Assembly: GCF_004834005.1 (NCBI RefSeq)
Contig: NZ_STFF01000001.1
Location: 743,347 to 807,346 of the forward strand
From: Niastella caeni
GTDB taxonomy: Bacteria; Bacteroidota; Bacteroidia; Chitinophagales; Chitinophagaceae
Direction of reading: 5' to 3'
Length of the DNA stretch: 64,000 nucleotides
The notes below the pieces were generated by a model that saw nothing but the letters and a program-made list of their open reading frames with translations, had not been told where the DNA came from and searched no databases. A program made the position numbers and the translations under genes. Shown here in pieces: positions 54,210 to 61,813 of the stretch (the first letter of the stretch is position 1; the number at the start of each line of letters is the position of its first letter).

Positions 54210-54671
54210 TCAATATAACTCAAACATTGCTTCAATCTCTACGGGTATATTATCAGGGAGGGAACCGAAACCTACTGCGCTGCGAACGCCAATCCCATTT
54301 TCCTCACCCCAAACCGCAGCAAACAATTCACTACAGCCATTTATAATGTAAGGATGCCGTTCAAAGTCAGGTGTGCAATTGACCATTCCCAGCACTTTGA
54401 TGACCCGTTTTATTTTATCGAGGCAGCCAATGTGTGTTTTGATTGTTGCCAGCATGGTTAAGCCCACCTGGCGTGCGGCCAGCTTTCCCTCCTCAATACT
54501 CAACTCGCTTCCTATACGGCCAATGATCAACGTTTTATCTTCCCGCACCGGTCCATGGCCTGATAAATAAAGATATTTTCCATCGATCAGAAAAGGTTTG
54601 TACACTCCCAGGGGTGTAGGAGCAGGCGGTAATCTCAGTCCCAGTTTGTTGAATCTTTCTTCTGCGTTCAT
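54210..54671 (-). CDS. RidA/YjgF-family protein
   Basis: This 153-residue trimeric protein of the Rid superfamily hydrolyses reactive enamine or imine intermediates in archetypal members. Visible family parts are GVYKPFLIDGKYLYLSGHGP, LGMVNCTPDFERHPYIING, and GVRSAVGFGSLPDNIPVEIE with the conserved Arg. The N-terminal extension and longer length mark it as one of the non-RidA subgroups. It lies 23 bp after the permease gene. In this operon it may detoxify intermediates from amino-sugar or amino-acid breakdown. Confidence 0.92.
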   Translation of the reverse strand: MNAEERFNKLGLRLPPAPTPLGVYKPFLIDGKYLYLSGHGPVREDKTLIIGRIGSELSIEEGKLAARQVGLTMLATIKTHIGCLDKIKRVIKVLGMVNCTPDFERHPYIINGCSELFAAVWGEENGIGVRSAVGFGSLPDNIPVEIEAMFELY

Positions 54672-54694
54672 GTTCTTTGGTTTGATATTTATTT

Positions 54695-56011
54695 TTATCC
54701 TATTATCGAGCTCAAAAGTAGTACCCCGGCCAGCCCGGTTACAGCTACAATGGTCTCCATCACCGACCAGGTTTTTATAGTGTCTTTTATGCTTAGATTA
54801 AAATACTCTTTAAACATCCAAAAGCCGGCATCGTTTACATGCGAGAACAATAAACTGCCCGCGCCTATTGATAATACCATCAGGTTAGCGTCAACAGTTG
54901 ATTTAGCCAATAAAGGCGCAATCAGGCCTGCCGTGGTCAATCCTGCTACGGTGGCCGATCCCACACAAATACGTATAATACCTGCCATACACCAGCCCAG
55001 GATCAGTGGGTGTACCGGCCAGGTTTGTAATGCCGATGCAATTTGCTGACTTACGCCGCTATCAGTTAACACCTGTTTCAATGCACCGGAGCCGGCAATG
55101 ATCAGCAGGATCATACCAACATCCTTAACTGCATCTCCATAGATCGTCATCACCGATTTCATAGTTTTACCATTGGCAATTCCCAATGTAAAAGCCGCTA
55201 TTAAAACAGATACCAACATAATCAGCCCCGGTTCGCTGATTAATGTCAAAACGCCTTTATATGATCCGTTTGCGCTAAAGAAATAATTTAAAACAGTTGT
55301 GGCTGTGAGCAGGAACACCGGTAATAATGAAGTAAGAAAACTATTGGCAGTGCCGGGCAATTGTGTTTTGTTCATCGCCTGAGGCCTGAACATTTCCAAA
55401 GGTTCTGCTGAAATATTTTTAATAGTTTTTGAAAACAGCGGACCAGCAATGATAATGGCAGGAATTGCAATTATCAATCCGTATAATAAGGTAACCCCCA
55501 TATTGGCGTTGAATTGCAATACCAATGACGCGGGCGAAGGATGTGGCGGTAAAAAACCATGTGTAACGGATAGCGCTGCCAGCATAGGCAAACCGATGTA
55601 TACGGCTGGTAATTTATATTGATATACAACAGAAAAAATTAATGGCACCATCAATACAAAACCTACTCCATAAAACAAGGGTATGCCTATAATAAAGCCG
55701 GTGATCATTAATGCCCATTGCAGGTAGCGGGCGCCAAATGCATTCATCAACACCGTTGCTATCTTTTGCGCAGCCCCACTTTCCGCCACCAGTTTACCCA
55801 GCATAGCGCCCAGGCAAATGATGCTTACCAGTGAACCAAGCGTATCTCCTATTCCACGCTGAACAGCCGTCATAATTTTTTCAGCCGGTAATTGTAGTAA
55901 CAAACCAGCCAATACCGATATAACCAGAAAAGCCAGGAAAGCATTCAGTTTACCCCACGTTATCAGCAGGATCAATATTATAATACAGATCAAAACGATT
56001 ATGATAGACAT
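54695..56011 (-). CDS. GntP-family gluconate:H+ symporter
   Basis: This 438-residue inner-membrane permease has about 12 hydrophobic helices, beginning IIIVLICIIILILLITWG. Family segments are FGARYLQWALMITGFIIGIP, AALSVTHGFLPPHPSPASLV and LFSHVNDAGFWMFKEYFNLS. GntP members import gluconate and other sugar acids or glycerate with protons. It lies between the GH20 gene and RidA, and may bring in an acid product. No array is found on its downstream side. Confidence 0.93.
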   Translation of the reverse strand: MSIIIVLICIIILILLITWGKLNAFLAFLVISVLAGLLLQLPAEKIMTAVQRGIGDTLGSLVSIICLGAMLGKLVAESGAAQKIATVLMNAFGARYLQWALMITGFIIGIPLFYGVGFVLMVPLIFSVVYQYKLPAVYIGLPMLAALSVTHGFLPPHPSPASLVLQFNANMGVTLLYGLIIAIPAIIIAGPLFSKTIKNISAEPLEMFRPQAMNKTQLPGTANSFLTSLLPVFLLTATTVLNYFFSANGSYKGVLTLISEPGLIMLVSVLIAAFTLGIANGKTMKSVMTIYGDAVKDVGMILLIIAGSGALKQVLTDSGVSQQIASALQTWPVHPLILGWCMAGIIRICVGSATVAGLTTAGLIAPLLAKSTVDANLMVLSIGAGSLLFSHVNDAGFWMFKEYFNLSIKDTIKTWSVMETIVAVTGLAGVLLLSSIIG

Positions 56012-56079
56012 AACTTAATTAATATTGAATGCCGAACGGCGAATACAAATGCCCTAATCTCAAAATTTTTGATTTACAC

Positions 56080-56141
56080 TTCAACATTGGAAATTGAACA
56101 CCTGCCTGCCGGCAGGCAGGTTCAATATTCAATATTATTCA
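56080..56141. repeat. Heptamer array around a 20-bp palindrome
   Basis: Three 7-bp units (TTCAACA, TTGGAAA, TTGAACA; 56080-56100) lead directly to the perfect palindrome CCTGCCTGCCGGCAGGCAGG (56101-56120), followed by TTCAATA twice and TTATTCA (56121-56141). The palindrome is identical to 17883-17902. The right arm contains the GH20 stop codon (56135-56137). Confidence 0.9.
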
Positions 56142-58432
56142 ATGATCACTTCATCGATCAACAACAGCGCATTACCGCCCGCGCCATACTCCCCTGCAGG
56201 AATAACGCCTTTGTTGACTCCTATGACTTTTATATATCTTGCCTGTACCGGTTTTACGGGTACATCCAGTTTATTAATTCCATTCATGGGGAAAGAGTTC
56301 TGCCGGTGTAATTCTGTAAAATGTTCTCCATCCGTTGATGCCAGCAGTTGTAGTGAAACAGGCGCCCACATACGCTGCCAATGATAGTTCAGTACATTCA
56401 GCCCCAGGCGATGAATAGTTTGCACAGATCCTAAATCAATCACCGCATGCAGGTCGCTGCCGCCAAAACCTATCCATTGCCCATCGTTATACCGGTTACT
56501 GCCAAACAACCCATTTACCAGGGCCGCAGCGCCGGGGTTGAACCGGTCGATCGGTTTATTTTTTATCACTGCCTGTGCGCCTACAGCCTTATGTATACGA
56601 AGATATTGATGGAATAATCTGCCAACCGGTTGTTTACGTTTATCAAATAGCAACGCCTTAATCGTAGATGTATTTTTTATATTTATTGTTCCGGTGTATA
56701 ACGCGCTCTGCAAAGTGGGCACACTGTTATCAGTTGTATACCTGATCTCACCACCGGGTAAAGCACTTTGCAACGTTACCTGCACCGTATTATTTTGTGC
56801 AGGCGTTGCGGTATAAGATATTTCATCAAAAAGATTGGAATAATTAACTCCTTCCTGCTGCTGCAATAATTTTTGATGGCGTAACCGGCTCAGGAAATTA
56901 TCGTAATTACGCAATGCCACCGGCGTCCATGCCAACTCTGCGAGCGCTAGGGCGCGGGGAAAGATCATGTAAGTTGCCTTTGCTGTACTGGTATAATACT
57001 CACTCCATGCCTGTCCTTCAACACCCGCCAGGTAGGTAGCGTTCATACTATCGGTACTACTCGCGAGCGGTTCATATCCATACACTTTTTGCAATGGCGT
57101 AAATCCACCTGCCGCCAATGGTTCTTCGGCGTATAACGATTGGTAATAATCAAAATAACAATGACTTTCAGGCGTCATAATTACCCGGTGGTGTTGTGCA
57201 ATGGCAGCTTTACCACCTTCTTCTCCCCGCCAGCTCATTACCGTAGCATTAGGCGCTAAACCACCTTCCAAAATTTCATCCCAGCCAATGATCTGCCGTC
57301 CTTTACTGTTCAGGTATTTCTCCATGCGCTGAATGAAATAACTCTGCAAGGCATGTTCATCCTGCAAGCCCAATGCCTGTTTCCGTTGCTGGCATTTTGT
57401 ACATGCTTTCCATCTTGTTTTAGGGCATTCATCGCCGCCAATGTGAATGTATATAGAAGGGAAAAGCGCCATCACCTCATCCAACACATTCTGCAAAAAA
57501 GAAAATGTGCTGTCATTACCGGCGCAATACACATCATCGAACACGCCCCAAAATGTAGCGGTTTTATAAGGCCCGCCCGTACAGCCTAATGCCGGATAAG
57601 CCGCGAGTGCCGCCGTGGCATGACCGGGCATTTCTATTTCGGGAATAATAGAGATCTGCCTGTCTGCGGCATATTGTACTACTTCTTTTATTTGTTCCTG
57701 GGTATAGTAACCGCCATACCGCTTGCCATCGAAGCGGTGTGGTAATTCTTTTTTATGCCCGATCAGAGTTTCATTGCGCCAGGCTGCCACCGATTGCAGT
57801 TTCGGGTATTTTTTTATTTCTATGCGCCAGCCCTGGTCATCGGTTAAATGCCAATGAAAGGTGTTGAATTTGTATAAGGCCAACAGGTTGATATACTTTT
57901 TGATAAAAGAAACCGGGAACAGATGCCGGCTCACATCGAGCGCCATGCTCCTGTATTCAAACCGCGGGTAATCATCGATGGTACAACCCGGCACTTTAAT
58001 CTTAGTTTTTCCTGCACTCCATAATTGCCGCAAAGTTTGCAGCCCATATAAAACACCACCCGCATCATGGCCGATACAACGAATGGCTTTTTCATCAATA
58101 AGCAGCCGGTATCCTTCTTTATTGGGTATCTCCGTTGAATCAATTTCAATTGAAATAAAGTTATTGACTGGGGTGGTAGTAGTTACCATTAATCGCTTTC
58201 CCCCTGCGGCTATTACATAATCATTTAATAGTGCAGTTATTTTTTGTAACGCCTTATTGCCAGCAATAATTTTTGTTGCCGGATTGATATAGAAGCTGGC
58301 CGCCGATTGTTTTATTGCTACCGGTAAAGGGATCAGGGCAGGCAATGTATTATTCGCAGCCTGCGCCACAACGGCAAAAGGCATTAAAAAAAATATTACA
58401 AAACCCGCCAGGTATTTACTGCTGCTCTTCAT
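56135..58432 (-). CDS. GH20 beta-N-acetylhexosaminidase
   Basis: This 765-residue secreted enzyme (signal MKSSSKYLAGFVIFFLMPFA to VVAQA) has a GH20b-like N-terminal domain, the (beta/alpha)8 barrel with FHWHLTDDQGWRIEIKKYPK, and the catalytic Asp 334-Glu 335 pair in HIGGDECPKTRWKA. A chitobiase-type C-terminal region and a discoidin-like domain (about residues 640-765, DLHAVIDLGSVQTIHRLGLN) follow. It should release terminal GlcNAc or GalNAc. It starts 3 bp after the stop of the fucosidase gene, so they are tightly coupled. Confidence 0.95.
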   Translation of the reverse strand: MKSSSKYLAGFVIFFLMPFAVVAQAANNTLPALIPLPVAIKQSAASFYINPATKIIAGNKALQKITALLNDYVIAAGGKRLMVTTTTPVNNFISIEIDSTEIPNKEGYRLLIDEKAIRCIGHDAGGVLYGLQTLRQLWSAGKTKIKVPGCTIDDYPRFEYRSMALDVSRHLFPVSFIKKYINLLALYKFNTFHWHLTDDQGWRIEIKKYPKLQSVAAWRNETLIGHKKELPHRFDGKRYGGYYTQEQIKEVVQYAADRQISIIPEIEMPGHATAALAAYPALGCTGGPYKTATFWGVFDDVYCAGNDSTFSFLQNVLDEVMALFPSIYIHIGGDECPKTRWKACTKCQQRKQALGLQDEHALQSYFIQRMEKYLNSKGRQIIGWDEILEGGLAPNATVMSWRGEEGGKAAIAQHHRVIMTPESHCYFDYYQSLYAEEPLAAGGFTPLQKVYGYEPLASSTDSMNATYLAGVEGQAWSEYYTSTAKATYMIFPRALALAELAWTPVALRNYDNFLSRLRHQKLLQQQEGVNYSNLFDEISYTATPAQNNTVQVTLQSALPGGEIRYTTDNSVPTLQSALYTGTINIKNTSTIKALLFDKRKQPVGRLFHQYLRIHKAVGAQAVIKNKPIDRFNPGAAALVNGLFGSNRYNDGQWIGFGGSDLHAVIDLGSVQTIHRLGLNVLNYHWQRMWAPVSLQLLASTDGEHFTELHRQNSFPMNGINKLDVPVKPVQARYIKVIGVNKGVIPAGEYGAGGNALLLIDEVIIE

Positions 58433-58435
58433 AAT

Positions 58436-60079
58436 CTACTGCTGCCACAATTTTTTATCTCCTTCCAATTCAATTCCACTGTATACGGCTACCGCCTTGT
58501 ATTCGTATTGTTGTCCCTTTTTTAAGCCGCTGATGGTAGTTTTAAAAATGCCATTGTTATCAATGGGTACTGTAACCGACATCGTCCAGGGACCAGTATA
58601 TAGATCTTCGATCTGACCATGGTACGGCCGGTAATAAAATCTTGCTTTCATAGGCTTTGCCGGTTTAAAATTGTGCACTTTACCTGATAATACCAGTGCC
58701 GTTCCGGATGAGCGGGCGTCTAACGTTTCCACCTGTACGGGTTCAATAGCCGGCTGTACGTTTTCCACCTTAATTACTACCGGATTTGGCCATTTATGAT
58801 CGTCGTAAATTCGTTGCGTGCGAAAAACAGATACCACCAACCCGGTATCTGTTTGATGAAAGGAAGGAGTTACATTCTTTCCGGGTTTATATTCCTGCAG
58901 AATTCCGTTCTGGCCCAGCACACTGATTCTGGTATTGCCAGTTGACTTCACGGAGTGTAACACAAAACTCTTTTGGTCACCTTCTACCCAACCTGGTAAA
59001 CCGGTAACAATGGCATACACGGTTTGCTTGTTGTTCGTTGCGGTGAACCAGATATTTTTTTCCCGGCTGATTACCCAGGGCTGCACACTGTCTACTGCTT
59101 CTTTATTAATAAAATACCAGGCTGCCAGTTCACGCAACCTGTCTTCCTGTTCACTTGCCATGGCGCCATTTGGTTTGGGACCGGTATTCAACAAAAGAGA
59201 TCCGCCTTTGCTTCTTGCTTCTATCAGCAGTTCAATCAAAGCCGTGCCTGATTTGTATCTATCGTTGGTTGGTTGAAATTGCCAGGCCGTACCGATGGTG
59301 ATACAGGAAAGCCAGGGTTTTTGAATAGTTACACCCGGCAACATTTGTTCGGTTGTTTTTAAAGCGCCTCTTGTAATTAAAATATCGGGTTGCAGCTTCC
59401 AACAGGTTGCTTTCACTACTTCCTTCGGGTCTCCATCAATAAACAACAGATCTATCTTTCCGTAATTGGTCATCAATTCCTCGCATTGTTTGCGGGTGAA
59501 TTCATCAAATGCTGTTTTCACCGCATCGCTCATTACTACATTATCCCTGCTGATAAGCATATTGTGGGTATGCAGAAAATGAAAATCTTCGGGAGAAAAA
59601 TAAAATCCTACCTGCAGCCCTGCCTTGCGGGTAGCATCTACAAAATCTTTCAGCAGGTCTTTGTGATAAGGCGTGTTCATTATGTTGAAACCGGTCGTCT
59701 TCGTATCCCACATACAAAAACCTGAGTGGTGTTTTGTAGTGAACATAATGTATTTCATTCCGGCCAGTTTCGCCAGGGTAGCAATCTCTTCCGGATCAAA
59801 ACGGGCCGGGTTGAAAGTTTTTGGCAGCTCGTTGAAGTAGCGGTTTACATAATCTTCTGATGCGCCAACCAGGGAATGACTGATCACAATGCCTAATTGG
59901 GCATCTACATTAAAATGAATAAACAATCCTGCAGGTGCGTTTCGCAACCATTCTTCCCTTTCCGGTTTATTAAGATTATACTCACTGGCCTCGCCATCCT
60001 TCACTACATCGTGCTGCCCTTTAGATGTGAACCATTGTACCATGTAAATAAAAACAATCAACCATCTTTTTCCATTCAT
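58436..60079 (-). CDS. GH29 alpha-L-fucosidase, divergent
   Basis: This 547-residue secreted enzyme has a short signal (MNGKRWLIVFIYMVQWF). Barrel motifs are AGLFIHFNVDAQLG (with FNVD in place of the usual HWG), FTTKHHSGFCMWDTKTTGFN, FGFYFSPEDFHFLHTH-like strand 4 region and the nucleophile Asp 215 in IDLLFIDGDPKEV. A long C-terminal beta region (about 400-547) is larger than in the other two GH29 proteins. The changed motifs suggest a different linkage or sugar. It lies between SusD pair 4 and GH20. Confidence 0.88.
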   Translation of the reverse strand: MNGKRWLIVFIYMVQWFTSKGQHDVVKDGEASEYNLNKPEREEWLRNAPAGLFIHFNVDAQLGIVISHSLVGASEDYVNRYFNELPKTFNPARFDPEEIATLAKLAGMKYIMFTTKHHSGFCMWDTKTTGFNIMNTPYHKDLLKDFVDATRKAGLQVGFYFSPEDFHFLHTHNMLISRDNVVMSDAVKTAFDEFTRKQCEELMTNYGKIDLLFIDGDPKEVVKATCWKLQPDILITRGALKTTEQMLPGVTIQKPWLSCITIGTAWQFQPTNDRYKSGTALIELLIEARSKGGSLLLNTGPKPNGAMASEQEDRLRELAAWYFINKEAVDSVQPWVISREKNIWFTATNNKQTVYAIVTGLPGWVEGDQKSFVLHSVKSTGNTRISVLGQNGILQEYKPGKNVTPSFHQTDTGLVVSVFRTQRIYDDHKWPNPVVIKVENVQPAIEPVQVETLDARSSGTALVLSGKVHNFKPAKPMKARFYYRPYHGQIEDLYTGPWTMSVTVPIDNNGIFKTTISGLKKGQQYEYKAVAVYSGIELEGDKKLWQQ

Positions 60080-60176
60080 ACCATCAGTTTCTTTAGAGTT
60101 TTAAAAAGAGGGCATGGACATGCCCTCCTGTTACACTTAAAACCTACTTGTAATGTGTACGAGAACTTATTTTAAT

Positions 60177-60264
60177 CGTGAAACGGCAGACGGCAAACGT
60201 GAAATACTTGAACCGGCGGCATTTCCGACTGGTTTATTTGCCGTTTGCCGTTTCACGTTTTACT
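60177..60264. repeat. Inverted heptamer array after susD (pair 4)
   Basis: Left arm: CGTGAAA, CGGCAGA, CGGCAAA, CGTGAAA in exact phase (60177-60204). Right arm: TTTGCCG twice, TTTCACG, TTTTACT (60237-60264), the complement. The loop is 32 nt. The SusD stop codon (60260-60262) lies inside the last unit. Confidence 0.92.
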
Positions 60265-61792
60265 TATCCCACCAGATACGGGTTAAAAATTCATCGGAGC
60301 CCTGCCGGCTCACGGCAGCCTTATACGATTCAGCATTCAGGTTTTGTTCTGATAACGGATACAATCCACGCCTGAAAAATTTTCCGCCGGTTGCATTGCC
60401 CGGGTAGTTATTCGGAACCAATGCAGGATAACCGGTACGGCGGAAAGTAGCAAACACTTCCTGGCCATCCGGAAAAATACTTACCCAAAACTGTGTATAT
60501 ATCTGTTGCATTTGCTGATCGAATGTACCACCTGTATTAAGAGAATTATTTGCAACGTAGTTATTGATATCTGTTGTAGCTATTTCACCGGCGCTACCGG
60601 CAATAATTGCCCACTGACGCATGGCGGCTTCAATGCCGTTGCGGTACAACGAACTGGCTGTTGCCCCGGTATACCAACCTCTTAAGGCCGCTTCGGCCAG
60701 CAGAAAATAGGACTCGGCTGCAGTATATAACAGCAACGGTGAACCCATCAGTAAAACAGTTTTCGGGTTGGGTTCTGAATAGGTTACAAAATTGGATGGT
60801 TTGATATTAATAAATGTGGCCGGCATTCCCTTCTGAATGGCCGTATCGGTACTGGGCGCCCCATTCACCCAAACCACTGAAAAAACCGGTAAGCGCGGAT
60901 CTTTGGTTGATTTGAGATAATTAATAAATACATCCTGGTACTTGCCTCCTTCTGTATTGGTAGATCCATTCTGGGCAATATAATCGCTGTTCCATAAATT
61001 AAATACCAGCGGATTTTTATTAATATCCTGGCCGGTACCGATGTAAGCAATTTTAGCGATATCGCCATCCTGCATAATAACACCACCTGCAATTGCTTTT
61101 GTTACCCAGGTTCTTGCCAGGGCAGCGTCTACTTTTGTCATACGCATGCCCAGCCTTAGCATTAAAGAATAAGCGAATTTTTTCCATTTATCAATATTGC
61201 CGCCATACATCAGGTCCGATGTTCCAAAAGTAGTTTTTGAAGCATCGAAAATTTGCACAGCCGATTCAAGTTCAGCAAGCAGGTTAGCATAAATGTCTTT
61301 TTGCGGGTCATAGGCAGGTTTGTACAAGGTTGAATCGTATCCCAGCCCGGCCTGAAAATAGGGTATGTCGCCATACAGGTCGGTAAGCCGGCTAAAACAG
61401 TACACCCGCCATATTTTCGCTGCGGCGAGCATATTTACTTTGCCTGCATCATCCTTTACCGCCTTGATCACAATTCCAATTTCATTAATCTCATTCGGGT
61501 AAGCGCGGCTGAAAGCGGCAGCAGTTTGAGAACTTTGGTTGGTAACATACTTCGACCCAAAACCGGCCACATCATTATAGCTGGTAGTGTATTGCATATG
61601 CCCCAAAAACAAAGGGAGCATATTGGAAGCACCATCATATTGCGCTTTGGTAAATACAAACTGAGGTACTACCGTTGAAACGGCATTCGGGTTGGTATTG
61701 ATTTCTTCAAAATTCTTATCGCACGATTGCAGGATAAATACACCAAACATTATAACCAGGCAGGCCGTATATGTTTTTATGAGTTTTGTCAT
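60260..61792 (-). CDS. SusD-like lipoprotein (pair 4)
   Basis: This 510-residue surface lipoprotein has signal MTKLIKTYTACLVIMFGVFI and lipobox Cys 24 (LQSCDK). The mature start NFEEINTNPNAVSTV and segments TDLYGDIPYFQAGLGYDS and FAYSLMLRLGMRMTKVDAAL are those of the SusD-like superfamily, and it ends TRIWWDK. It resembles SusD pair 2 more than pair 3 by motif. It follows its SusC by 22 bp and precedes the fucosidase and hexosaminidase genes. Confidence 0.93.
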   Translation of the reverse strand: MTKLIKTYTACLVIMFGVFILQSCDKNFEEINTNPNAVSTVVPQFVFTKAQYDGASNMLPLFLGHMQYTTSYNDVAGFGSKYVTNQSSQTAAAFSRAYPNEINEIGIVIKAVKDDAGKVNMLAAAKIWRVYCFSRLTDLYGDIPYFQAGLGYDSTLYKPAYDPQKDIYANLLAELESAVQIFDASKTTFGTSDLMYGGNIDKWKKFAYSLMLRLGMRMTKVDAALARTWVTKAIAGGVIMQDGDIAKIAYIGTGQDINKNPLVFNLWNSDYIAQNGSTNTEGGKYQDVFINYLKSTKDPRLPVFSVVWVNGAPSTDTAIQKGMPATFINIKPSNFVTYSEPNPKTVLLMGSPLLLYTAAESYFLLAEAALRGWYTGATASSLYRNGIEAAMRQWAIIAGSAGEIATTDINNYVANNSLNTGGTFDQQMQQIYTQFWVSIFPDGQEVFATFRRTGYPALVPNNYPGNATGGKFFRRGLYPLSEQNLNAESYKAAVSRQGSDEFLTRIWWDK

Positions 61793-61813
61793 CGTTCGTC
61801 AATTTTTTAAGAA

